Assembly: GCA_036435485.1 (NCBI GenBank)
Contig: CM071596.1
Location: 139,029,001-139,093,000 of the forward strand
Length of the DNA: 64,000 bases
Direction: 5' to 3'
Source of the DNA: Saposhnikovia divaricata
Lineage: Eukaryota; Streptophyta; Magnoliopsida; Apiales; Apiaceae
Both the position numbers and the translations under genes were made by a program. Position 1 is the stretch's first letter, and each line of letters starts with the position of its first letter. Below are positions 33,097-43,800 of the stretch, piece by piece. Under the pieces are notes generated by a model that did not search any database, had not been told where the DNA came from, and was given only the letters and a program-made list of their open reading frames with translations.

Positions 33097-33276
33097 TGTT
33101 GGGCTTGCTAAGCGAGCCTTAACTCCACATTAGTATGATATTGTTCGCTTTGGGCCGAGCCCGCACGGATTTGTTTTTGGGCACCTCCCAAAAGGCCTCA
33201 TACTAATGGAGTTAACTGGCTGCTTATAAACTAGCTATCTGCCCCTCCCACAAACGATGTGGGACAACTCCTAACA
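33097..33276 (-). repeat. TRIM LTR c (inner)
   Basis: Same variants as LTR b; one visible difference (TTGTTCGC for TTGTCCGC). Confidence 0.9.
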
Positions 33277-33521
33277 ATCTCCCCCTTCACACATCGGGCT
33301 CGACACCTGTCGAATCTGCCTCTTTCTGTGTGATCTGGCTCCCCCTTGATCCATACTGGAAATCCACCTGGCTATCTGGCTCCTCCCTAGGCCCATACTG
33401 GAAGGCCCACCTGCTCCTCCTTAAGCCCAACCTGGGATAGCCCATCTGCCTTTTCCTTGGATCCATTCTGGAGCCCATTGAGATCGTTATGGACCGTTAT
33501 AACCATAGCTCTTATACCACT

Positions 33522-33701
33522 TGTTGGGCTTGCTAAGCAGACCTTAACTCCACATTAGTATGATATTGTCCGCTTTGGGCCGAACCCGCACGGATTTGTT
33601 TTTGGGCACATCCCAAAAGGCCTCATTCTAATGGACTTATCGGGCTGCTTATTAACTAGCAATCTGCCCCTCCCACAACCGATGTGGGACAACTCCTAAC
33701 A
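33522..33701 (-). repeat. TRIM LTR d (outer)
   Basis: Shares the outer-type variants with LTR a; private changes include CTCATTCTAATGG. Confidence 0.9.
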
Positions 33702-34225
33702 CCTCATATGTTGAGAGACCTCCTTATCGCAGCCTCATATGTGGAGAGGACTCCTCCTCGCAGCCTCATATGTTGAGAGGCCTCCTCCTCGCAGCCTCAT
33801 ATGTTGAGAGGCCTCCTCATTGCAGCCTCATATGTTGAGAGGCCTCCTCCCCACAGCCTCATATGTGGAGAGGCCTCCTCCTCGCAGCCTCATATGTTGA
33901 GAGGCCTCCTCCTCGCAGCCTCATATGTTGAGAGGCCTCCTCATCGCAGCCTCATATGTGGAGAGGCCTCCTCCTCGCAGCCTCATATATTGAGAGGCCT
34001 CCTCCTCGCAGCCTCATATATTGAGAGGCCTCCTCATCGCAACCTCATATGTTTAGAGGCCTCCTCCCCGCAGCCTCATATGTGGAGAGACCTCATCCTC
34101 GCAGCCTCATATGTTGAGAGGCCTCCGCCTCGCAGCCTCATATGTTGAGAGGCCTCCTCATCGCAGCCTCATATGTTGAGAGGCCTCCTCCTTGTAGCCT
34201 CATATGTGGAGAGGCCTCCTCCTGT
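33702..34225. repeat. Minisatellite, 31-bp unit, right block
   Basis: About 17 copies of the same 31-bp unit as 31980-32246 (CCTCATATGTTGAGAGG core). Because 31 is not a multiple of 3, the open frames across it are accidental. Confidence 0.9.
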
Positions 34226-34254
34226 TTTACAATTAGATGCGTGCCTTGTATGTA

Positions 34255-34380
34255 GATCGTAGAAAAGATTGATGACATTGATTGGTACCGGTTGGGTGAA
34301 GAAATTGGGAAGTTTGCTGATAACCTCAAGATGGAGATGAATGAGCAACAAATGGATCCCCATGATTTCCTTTTATGCCT
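34255..34380 (+). pseudogene. Antisense-ORF C-terminus remnant (element B)
   Basis: Reads KIDDIDWYRLGEEIGKFADN and LKMEMNEQQMD, matching the end of the antisense protein at 15200-15564. It lies on the plus strand, opposite to element B, so the antisense relation seen in A is kept. The rest of the gene is gone, replaced upstream by the 31-bp minisatellite. Confidence 0.75.
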
Positions 34381-35034
34381 TTATCTGCTAGACTGAGTGG
34401 AGATGCGGGCACTCCCTTTATTTGCCTCGCACTTATAGACTTAATTTCTTTTACCTATTTGGATGCTCCTTGAACCTGGTTGGCTTGCTTTATTAATGCT
34501 CCTTTATTTGAAGTTTATAATATTGCAAAGTACCATAGGCCTCGTATCTGTTTGCACAAGGGACTCATGTTACATGAATTTTGCATGTATAGATTCCTCC
34601 ATAACGCCTCTCCATATCTGTTAAATTTTTCCCAAGTGTTTTAGAATAGCTGATGGGGTCTTCAAATGATCCTGATCGCTGAAAGATTGACCTTAGCATA
34701 TGAGTTGAGATAGTTCTGCATAATATAGACTTATCGATCATCGCCTATGGGCCGAGAGGCCTTGCATCACAAGATGTCGCGTTTCTAGAGGCTGGACTTG
34801 TAATTTTTTTAAATGTCTTGCTGGAAGAGGTGTTTATGTAATGTCACTACCCCCCGAGTCCTCAATATCATTATAGATGTGATGAGGAATCAACATGTTT
34901 CAGCATCCTTCTTGTATTATTTGAGGTTGACATCATTTGTGATGAAGAGAATTAGGTGTGATCCCGCTATAAACATACTTGACTTCTTCAACGCTATCTC
35001 TGAGTACTTGTACTCTTTATTGTTGTGCCAAGAC
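34381..35034. other. Element B spacer, inverted homologue of 14640-15190
   Basis: Matches element A in inverted orientation: GCACTCCCTTTATTTGCCTC, GGACTCATGTTACATG and CACTACCCCCCGAGTCCTCA all have reverse complements between 14640 and 15190. Non-coding. Confidence 0.75.
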
Positions 35035-35810
35035 ACTTGACCTCATCAACGCTATCCGGGGGGACTAGGCCTCATCACGCTATCTCGGGGCACTTGGCCT
35101 CATCACGCTATCCCGGAGCACTTGGCCTCATCATCGCTATCCCGGGGCACTTTGGCCTCATTATCGCTATCCCGGGGTACTTGGCCTCGTCATGCTATCC
35201 CGGGGCACTTGGCCCCATCATCGCTATCCCGAGGCACTTGGCCTCATCATCGCTATCCCGGGGCACTTGGCCTCATCACGCTATCCCGGGGAACTTGGCC
35301 TCATCATCGCTATCCCGGGGCACTTGGCCTCATCACACTATCCCGGGGAACTTGGCCTCATCACGCTATCCCGGGGCACTTGGCCTCGTCATGCTATCCC
35401 AGGGACTTGGCCCCGTCATCGCTATCCCGGGGCACTTGGCCTCATCATCGTTATCCCAGGGCACTTGGCCCCATCATCGCTATCCCGGGGCACTTGGCCT
35501 CATCATAGCTATCCTGGGGCGCTTGGCCTCATCATCGCTATCCCGGGGCGCTTGGCCTCATCACGCTATCCCGGGGAACTTGGCCTCATCATGCTATCCC
35601 GGGGAACTTGGCCTCATCATGCTATCCCGGGGCACTTGGCTTCATCACGCTATCCCGGGGCACTTGGCCTCATCATCGCTATCCCGGGGTACTTGGCCTC
35701 ATCACGCTATCCCGGGGCACTTGGCCTCATCATGCTATCCCGGGGAACTTGGCCTCGTCATGCTATTCCGAGGCACTTGGCCTCATCATGCTATCCCGGG
35801 GCACTTTTTT
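35035..35810. repeat. Minisatellite, 27-28 bp unit (CTATCCCGGGGCACTTGGCCTC)
   Basis: Roughly 28 copies of GCTATCCCGGGGCACTTGG + CCTCATCATC, with ATCATC / ATCA length variants. CCCGGG is present in most copies. The variable unit length shifts frame between copies, so the several overlapping open frames here are artefacts. Confidence 0.93.
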
Positions 35811-35925
35811 TCTTCAATGTCATAACAAGCTTCCCTATGTTGAACGAGAATGTAGATATTGAGGTCTTGAGCTCATTTTGATTTTCAAGTACTTTGGCTT
35901 CTCTCCCTTCATCTCAAGTGTGAGC

Positions 35926-36003
35926 TTAGAGGCCAATGATGAGAGCCTCATACTCAGCCTCGTTATTTGTTGCTTGCTCTTCCCAGTATCTTGAGATAGT
36001 CGA
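35926..36003 (-). pseudogene. RNase H fragment of Gypsy pol (element B)
   Basis: On the minus strand reads YWEEQATNNEAEYEALIIGL, the conserved Gypsy RNase H motif. It is the counterpart of 12778-12876 in element A, here with the Tyr retained. The rest of pol is absent. Confidence 0.8.
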
Positions 36004-36239
36004 GGACCTCCTCATTGCCGCCAAGGATCGGGGGCGTCCTTCCTCTCCTCGACGTAGAGGTATTTCACCAAGAAGAAATTTCATGTAAAGGCATCTCATG
36101 TAGTAGCATCCCAAGAAGGGGTATCTCACTATGAGGCATCTCACGTAGAGGTATCTCACTAGGAGGCATTTCACTAAGAGGCATCTTACGCAGAGGCATC
36201 TCACTATCTTGATATCCACACCATATAGGGGCCTCACGA

Positions 36240-36565
36240 TTTCGACGAGGAGATGGGGGTCTGTCGTCACAATGATGGGACCGCTCGCGATCTCAACGAT
36301 GAGAAGGGGGTCTGTCATCACGACGATAGGACTGCTCACGATCTCAACAAGGAGATGGGGGTCTGTCATCACGACGATAGGACCGCTCACGATCTCAACG
36401 AGGAGATGGGGGTCTGTCATCACGACGATAGGACCGCTCACGATCTCAACAAGGAGATGGGGGTCTGTCATCACGACGATAGGACCGCTCACGATCTCAA
36501 CGAGGAGATGGGGGTCTGTCATCACGACGATAGGACCGCTCACGATCTCAACGGGGAGATGGGGG
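36240..36565. repeat. Minisatellite, 51-bp unit, about six copies
   Basis: Unit GATCTCAACGAGGAGATGGG + GGTCTGTCATCACGACGATA + GGACCGCTCAC. 51 is 17 codons, so several frames on both strands stay open across it. There is no independent sign of translation. Confidence 0.92.
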
Positions 36566-36837
36566 TCTCCTAGAACCTTGATCCTTGCCTTAGCCTTGCA
36601 CCTAGAGACGTCGCTTATCCTTCTCGAACCCGGCCTCGCTACGTTAGGTGTGGCCTCGCTACGCTAGGTGAGGTCTCGTAGCGCTAGGTGAGGTCTCGTC
36701 GCTAGGTGAGGTGAGGTCTCATTCCTTGGGTGTCTTGTGAGACCCCGGGGTCTCACTATTGTTCCATCTGTTCTTCTTATTCGACTTAGTCATCCTTCTC
36801 CCAATATGATGACTAGCCCCCTCCTTCTAGCGCCAAA

Positions 36838-37747
36838 TGTTATAGGGAGAATATTGTATAACAATATTTTGGAGGTTTGTTGGATTATCGGAGCAAAATA
36901 CGGATATTTTGCTAACAAAAGAAGAACAAGGATTAGGGTTTGTGTGTTTAGATGTGGCTGAGCTTGATAGGTGTTTGCAGGTGTAACTGTTTCTCATCCG
37001 TATCAAGGTGCCTACGTACCCTATTTATAGGGATCCAGCCGTACGTAGTTCTTGGGGAACAAGTTACCTAGGCGGGCTAGGGTTTTAGAAGATAAGTCAT
37101 GGCCCAAGCCCACTCGTATAGGGCTGATGTGGCAATGAGTCCTCAATTCTATCCATGATCCATGGTTTATAGAAGGAAACCGATGGTCTCGCATGGTTAG
37201 AGAAGTGAAGTAGAGCCTAGCATGCGACCTCAAGGAGCCTGGCCATGCAAAGCGATCCCAAATGCCTAATTACTCATATGACCGTGAGAGGCCTAGCTAC
37301 GAGCCTTCTTGTAGAGAATGAGATAATGATCTCGTTTAGCTTGTAGATGTGGTGATAGAGATGAAGTGATCCCAAGGAGGGAAGTTGTAACAAAGCGATC
37401 CCTTGGAGGGAGTCATACGAGAGGCGGTCCCTGTAGATGTGACCTTGAGGCCGGGCTAGCATGAGACGCCTTGAGGCCAAGCATGAGATGCCTAGAGGCC
37501 TAGCATGAGACGCCTAGATGCCTAGCGTGAGACCCCTTGAAGGCCTAGCGTGAGACCCCTTGGGTGATAGCGTCTTCAAGAGATTTATGAGATAGAGGTG
37601 AAGCGATCCCTAGTCGGGCCTCATGCCTTGTTGATCCTTCTTCAATATTTGAGCCCATTAAGAATATTCGAGCCCATTAAGAGAGATGGACCCCTAGTGT
37701 AGTCCATTGGACCTATTTAGAGCTTCTGCCCAGATTCGGGCATAACA
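36838..37747 (-). repeat. 5' LTR of element B
   Basis: 910 bp. On the minus strand it starts TGTTATGCCCGAATCTGGGC at 37747 and ends CCCTATAACA at 36838. The TATA box (TATAAATA, minus) is at 37022-37029. The primer site follows at 36837-36822. It is homologous to 11372-12304 but clearly diverged in the GC-rich U3. Confidence 0.88.
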
Positions 37748-38200
37748 CATCATAACAACATAAAACTACTACAGGGATCAAAAAAACATCGTTTATATTG
37801 GAAAACAAAGGTTAAGTAATTCAAAAATTGTATGAATAGCAGATTTTATACAGTTCCCAGATTATGAATAATCTGATCTTCATAATTTTTAAGATGAGAG
37901 GGGGTATCTCAATACAAAACATGTTATCAGCATTATATGTAATAAAACATGAACCATCATAAATAAGTGTTTTTAAAGATCTAAATCTTCACAACAAAAA
38001 TAAACCAAAAAGTAAAGTTTAAAAAAAAGAGAGAGAAAAGATTGCAAAAAATGAAGACGAAGAGAAGAGAAAAAAGACGTGCCTGGAGAGAAGGTAAAAA
38101 TGTTCATGGAGAGAAAGTAATCACAGGGTGAATAATTTAAAGGGGTTTACAATTATTGTGTGAATATACATTCATCATACATATACATAGTGTTTTAATT

Positions 38201-38359
38201 AGAGTAGTGCTAGAGATCCCAAATTGAATTCCAAAAAAATTCTCAAATGACGTGACATTATTTGGCAGTATGAGATATTTTAATTGGTGTGATTATTTTG
38301 ATGACACGTGTTATTTGGAAAAATTTTTGGGATTCAATTTGGGAACTCTAGCATTTTCC
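38201..38359. mobile_element. Short MITE with about 40-bp inverted ends
   Basis: The left end TGCTAGAGATCCCAAATTGA pairs with the right end, whose reverse complement is TGCTAGAGTTCCCAAATTGA; pairing extends to about 40 bp. The flanks share TTTTAATT (38193-38200, 38360-38367), extendable to an imperfect 9 bp, which would suit Mutator-like mobilisation. The outermost few bases do not pair well, so the exact termini are tentative. Confidence 0.65.
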
Positions 38360-39214
38360 TTTTAATTTACAATAAAGAAAGAATATAACAACGGAGATTT
38401 CAATTATTAAGATGATGATGCGCAAATAATGGAGGAATATTAGAGTATTCGGGTGCAGCCCGCTTCAACTTAGTGGGGTTTTTTTTTTTGAACAAATGAT
38501 TTTTTTTTTAATATTTTAGCTTATAACCTTTTACAATGTGTATCTGTTTATTGACCAATCTTGTAAAAAATAAAAAATTATACAAATTAAACAAATGATT
38601 TAATATGTTAATAAAAAATTATACGACTTCTAAAAAATAATTGAGTCGAACAAATCGTAAAAAGATACGTAAAAAGATACGATCGTAAATTAATCCAATT
38701 TTTTAAGATTTCTTGAATACACCATCAAGCAATTTGTTGAAATTGATATATGTATATGTACCCGTTTCGCCACAACTAATTTGAGCTAACGACCATAAAT
38801 GCAATCACATGAAAACTTTTCTCACTAAATCAAAATCTTGAAAATCTCGCAGATGTAACATCCCGGACATTAATTCATTGCAAAAACACACCAAAAACAC
38901 ATAAAGCTCTCACAATAAGAGAATAAACCAACCTCAATATAGAATAGATTTAAAATAAACTAAAGACTAACATAAGGCTCGATTTTATTGAAACCGAAAA
39001 AAGAAAGTTTAGAAAAATGAATGGAGGGTCGAAGGAGGATTAAAAAGGAGGAGGAAGACTTTAAACGAAAAAGAAAGAGACAGATCGGAAGAAAAGGATT
39101 GGACGGCGGTTATGGAGATGAAAGGGGTCGACTCTCGTTTGAGAGTTAGAGATTGAGTTTCTTGGGGTAAATTGTTCGTACGTGATTCTTTGTTTTAGTA
39201 TCTTTCTATAACTT

Positions 39215-39670
39215 AGTGGGTGTTTGGAATATCTTAAAATGAGTAGGTTATGGCTTAAAAATATTAATGTCATTAAGTGATTAAAGTATGAGTATCATAT
39301 AAGTGATAAGCGCAAACATACTTTTAAACTATATAGGTGTTTGGATAAATTTACTTATAAGTTGATGCCGCATATATAAAATTTAAAAAAAAATATGTAA
39401 CACAATAATATCAATACAAGTATTTTAAATTAAAAATACGTTTAAAAATATAAATGTGAACATATAAATTATTAAACAAGTAACAAAATCAAGCAAATAA
39501 AACATAAGTTGGAATGAAAGTACGTCGTTTTTAACATTTAACTTATCAACATATAAGTAATAAGTTGAACTAATAAGTTAAGTAGGCAAACAGTCAAACA
39601 CCTCTTAATAAACTCTTATGGGCTTATAAGCTCTAAATTACCTAAATTAAGACTAGCCAAACACACCCTT
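39215..39670. mobile_element. Possible MITE with GGGTGT(GT)TTGG ends
   Basis: The left end AGTGGGTGTTTGG and the right end CCAAACACACCCTT are imperfect inverted repeats, and the interior has many ATAAGTT/TTATAAG motifs. This resembles common plant elements that begin GGGTGTGTTTGG. No clean target duplication was found. Confidence 0.4.
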
Positions 39671-40640
39671 AATGCCGGCAAAAAGGTGAAGCTTCTTTAT
39701 TTAGAATAATTTTTAAAATAAAATATTATATTAAATACGAATTTTTTTTTGTGAGGAATTACATATGAATTTTTCAATAGATTATTTAACTATTATTTTC
39801 TCTTTTAACATTTTATTCGTGATGAAATAATAATATAATTAATTAATTATAAATCTATTTTTATCATTATCTATAATAAAGATTATATTATCATTATAAA
39901 TTTTTTATTTAAGCTTAAAATTACTCATCCATCATTTATATCAGTTACATTAATACTGATATTATTAAAAAAAATCTAAATAATCGGGTCATGCGTTTTT
40001 CTTCATTTTGTCTAATTTCTCCCTAAAATATATAAACCCCTTTTAATTACTTTTTTTTAATATTGTTTATTACTTTAATAAACATTAATATCTGCTAAGA
40101 ACCAAGTTGAATAAGCACATATTTGATGTTATTATTTATAAAGGCGATCAAGTTGAAATATGTGGTAGAGTTAAGTTGGATTTTGTCGTGATTTTTGGTT
40201 ATTTATACTCACGATGATGCTCAATTGGGAAATATATAAACATGGATTACGAAACTTACTTGGACCAAAAGACAAGTATATCTTGATTTATAAAATTTTA
40301 CCTTTTACTTTAGAAAACTTTTCTTATTTTAAACACTCATGATTTGGCTTTCTAATTTGAACTTTTTTTTCATCTATTTTTTTTTTATTTAAATCGAATT
40401 TTTAAGGTTATCGTCAAAGTCTATAACTATCCATTTCATGTAATCTTTTAAGACATGTGTGATACAATTATTTTATTTTAAAATTAAGTTATGATTGTTT
40501 TTCGTTCTTCTAAACTTCAATAACTGGGACAATTTGAAAGTTCATTTAAATTACTCAACTTAAAATTTGAAATTCAAAAGTTCACTTTTGTGAACTGATC
40601 ATAATCTTTCGAAATATCCTTCTCTTTATTCGTGGAGAAA

Positions 40641-40874
40641 TGTTACGTATTGGGCCAGGAGTGTTGTTGGGCCATGAAAAGAATTGAAAGGGATCCATCA
40701 ACAACTAGGTGTAGAGCCCAATAGTTAACCTTACTATATATAGTCTTTGCTCTGTATCTTTGCAGATTATCAAATGAGAATGAATGCTTAATTTTATCTT
40801 TTATTTCCCTGCTTTTTGCTTTCCTGCATTTTTCTTTATTTTAGTAGCTTAATTCTGAAATCAAACTGTCAAGA
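40641..40874 (+). repeat. 5' LTR of the ORF-bearing non-autonomous element
   Basis: 234 bp, TATA-like TATATATA at 40735-40742. Confidence 0.88.
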
Positions 40875-40876
40875 TC

Positions 40877-43800
40877 ATGACAAATGGTATCAGAGCTAAC
40901 GAGTTCTCGGACATGGCTAGTAACGTTTTCTTTGATTTACCCTTTCAAAACCCTAATTTCTATCATCCATACCAATACACACCTCTACATCAGTATACAC
41001 CACCTCCAACACCCCCACATGTCTATCACCATATTCAACCACCAGAACCACCATATCAGTTCTATACCCCTCCTCAACCACTATCATATTATACACCTCC
41101 TACATCTTACACAACCCCTTATCTTCCAGACAGCAGCGGAATACCTTGGTATTCTACTTACCAGCATGAAATTCAAGCTCGTCCAAACCCATATCACCCA
41201 CCTTTGACTTGTTCTACGAGTCCATTTATCACTACAACACAGTTTCCATTTGGAGTTATCGATGAACAGCGACCTGAATTGGTCGTGTCCCAGGTGTTCG
41301 ATGAAAGTCCTCACTCACCGGAGCTGATTTCCAACTCCAGTAGTGATAACTACCACCAGATGAATGACAAATTCACTGAAATAATTCAAAAACTGGAAGA
41401 GATGGGGAAGAACCTTGCAGATCGGTCAAGGATATTTAAGGAGATGTCCTCAAAGAAAGTAAGTCAGTCTTCTCATACGCTTACTCGTGTTCCGATTGTT
41501 GGTAATCTGGATAAAAGTGATATAATTGAGAAAACAAGGAATGTTCATGGTAAGCAACAACTTGATATACTTGCTCCTCACATGTTTGATGAAAGGCCCG
41601 AGAAGGAATATGTTACGCTTGATAAACATTCTCACACTACTCTCTGTACCGGACAAATACATTCCGATGTTGAATCAAAGGTAGTGGAAACTTCAGTGAA
41701 AAATTTGAAGTATGCCAATAGAGTGTTTGATGTGAATTCTGGGAGGAATATAAACGAAGGGAATGTAATTATGAAATCGTTTAGTGATGATAATGATGTC
41801 TCTATTAGTGACGAAGGTAAATCAGAGGGGATTGTCAATGAAGTTTGGAAGGAATTTGTAGATGAGAAAGGCAGTGACTGTGCCTTAAAAGATAGTGATA
41901 ATGACAGTGAAATTCAAAGGGAAATAGCTGATTCTAGTGCAGGAAAACTAGATGTTACAGAGAGAGATGAAGGTAATAGTAGTGTGCTAGCTTTGGATGG
42001 TGTTTTTGTTGTAGTTGATAGTGTTGACTTTGATAATAAAATGAAACAGGGTTTTGAAGAAACTGAGCTGAAAGATATCGAGGATAGGCAAATGTTAAAA
42101 CCTGAATTTCCGTTAGCCTTAAGCTTTCTAAGTATGATGAGCGCCTGTGATGACGGTGGATGCAGAAGTGGAAAAGTTTTAGAAGTCAGTACTTTGAAAG
42201 AGGTGCTAGAAGAAGGTAATATGAAAAAGAGTGAAGAGGAGAATGCTTCTGGTGAAGGTGAAAATTTATTTTACAAGTTACATGAGGACGAGTATGGTAA
42301 GGATGAGGCTCTTCTAGGAAGTTGGAAATCTGAATCCAATCGGGATTTGCTTGATAAAGTGATAATGGCTTTCACAAGGAGGAAGGCTCCAGACATTTGT
42401 TGTTTAAAAGAGGTGGTAGAAGATGATGATATGAGAAAGAATGAAGAAAATTATGCCAGTGAAGAAAGTAAGAATTCTGGAGATCAAAGTCGTGAGGCAC
42501 AATATGTGTTGCCAAAAATTAATGGTTTGGATGATCTGTCTTACATTGTAAGTGACAGAATTTTAACCATCTTTGATCCTGGTGGTTATAAGAAAAACGT
42601 GACATGTGTTATTAATATGCGAAAGGAAATTAGCAGGAGTACTGAAGTGAGACTACCTGGCGTCGCAATAGTAATCTCATCTTGTAGTAGTACCACTGTT
42701 AGGGAAGATATAGGTGCAGAAGTTAAGAAATGGAAGGAAAGGTTTACGAGGCTAAATTGTTTTAAAGGTGTTAGTGCTAAACAGGGTATTGGAAGGCATA
42801 TTGCAGATGATGGTTGTTTTTATTGGTGTGACTGGTCTCAATTGAAACCGTGTGTTGAAAATTTTGAGATTATGTCTGAGCAAAGCAATTCTAAGAATTC
42901 TATGTATGATGTTGAGGCTACTTTGGATGAGAGAAATAAAGTGGTGGATCTAGAGATGCCTTACTCGTGTGTACTTCAAAGAAATGGTAAAATTGCCGCT
43001 AGTATGGTTTCGAACCAATGTGAACTGGGTAAGCTAATTGACAATTTGATAAATTTTGAGAAGACAGAAGCTAGGAAGAATATGTGGGAGTTGACTATTA
43101 TGAGGAGTTGGCTACCTCTGTACTGTCACGCCAAAGGAGGGTACGTAGTGCCGTTGGACTGTTATCCGAGAGATATGGTATGTTTTAAAGATCAGAATGG
43201 CAATCTAGTGCAAGTCTCTGTCCAATGCCTTCATAAAAAGGAGTGGTTTTATGCCTCATTCAGAAGCAAGGTGCAGCAAAAAGGTGAACCAGGTAGCATG
43301 AATAGAAGATCTGAATGTATTTTTCTGCTGATAAAGAATGGAAATGATGGCGAAGACATTCCAGATGCTAAAATTATACATGCTTCACAACGACACATTG
43401 AACTCTATACTTTGAAGCATCTATGCATAGTGGAGATTCAAGCATCTGATCAAGCTGCACTTGAAAGAATGTACATCGTTTTGAATATAAGTCAAAAGTA
43501 TGTGAAAATGTTAGTGGAAATGCAAAAACCTGCTTCTGAGGGAAAGGTTGGGTTACAGGGAATTGATCTGTATGACTTCCAAAATGTTGGGTGTATGAGC
43601 TTGGAAGTTGTGAAGAATAGTGTACATATTAGTACTGATCTTGATCGGACATTTGATTATGGTCAATGTCATGTGTTAAATGTCAAAATGATCCGAATAA
43701 TCAAGGCCAGCAAGTACAGTATATTGCCACAAGGTAGTGCTGAAAAGAAGAATTACTTTAAAGGGAAAGTGCGATACAAGTGCATTAATCTCAGCTGGAC

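Larger units (their letters stand above)
32247..33701 (-). mobile_element. Tandem TRIM array: four LTRs, three internal regions
   Basis: Four 180-bp LTRs alternate with three 245-bp internal regions at an exact 425-bp period. The whole array is flanked by one 5-bp duplication CCTCA (32242-32246, 33702-33706). Orientation is minus: on that strand each LTR starts TGTTAGGAGTTGTCCCACAT and ends GCAAGCCCAACA. It is followed by an AGTGGTATCAGAGC primer site, and the next LTR is preceded by GAAGGGGGAGAT. There is no coding capacity. These features define a TRIM (terminal-repeat retrotransposon in miniature). A single target duplication around four LTRs implies that the array inserted in one event or grew by unequal exchange afterwards. 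Confidence 0.93.
31385..37747 (-). mobile_element. Element B: Gypsy/Tat-like non-autonomous element, inverted relative to A
   Basis: Read on the minus strand: 5' LTR (37747-36838), TTTGGCGCTAGAAGG primer site (36837-36822), a 51-bp minisatellite, an RNase H scar, a 27-28 bp minisatellite, a remnant of the antisense-ORF C-terminus on the plus strand, a 31-bp minisatellite, a polypurine tract and a truncated 3' LTR. The order and sequences mirror element A, so they are one family. Gag and most of pol are missing. A TRIM array is inserted at 32247-33701. Between 31556 and 31980 there is only degenerate GAGAGGACTCC-type repeat and spacer. Confidence 0.75.
37748..40635. other. Intergenic, with MITE-like elements
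   Basis: AT-rich, no gene recognised. It holds the MITE at 38201-38359 and a weaker inverted-end element at 39215-39670. A TGTAACATCCCGGAC near 38875 looks like an LTR start, but no partner or primer site was found. Confidence 0.55.

Noticed and set aside
32862..33478. Two 63-codon minus-strand frames that repeat each other
   Set aside because: They are the internal regions of the tandem TRIM, which have no coding function.
33801..34148. 115-codon open frame of RPPPHSLICGEASS-type repeats
   Set aside because: Shadow of the 31-bp minisatellite.
31980..34225. Regular short repeats resembling a CRISPR array
   Set aside because: Units abut without unique spacers and the genome is a plant; it is a minisatellite.
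35025..35881. Several overlapping plus-strand open frames of 84-266 codons
   Set aside because: They are translations of the 27-28 bp minisatellite in different frames, with no domain and no independent coding sign.
38870..38960. TGTAACATCCCGGACATTAA, like the start of a Gypsy LTR
   Set aside because: No second copy, primer site or target duplication in the window.
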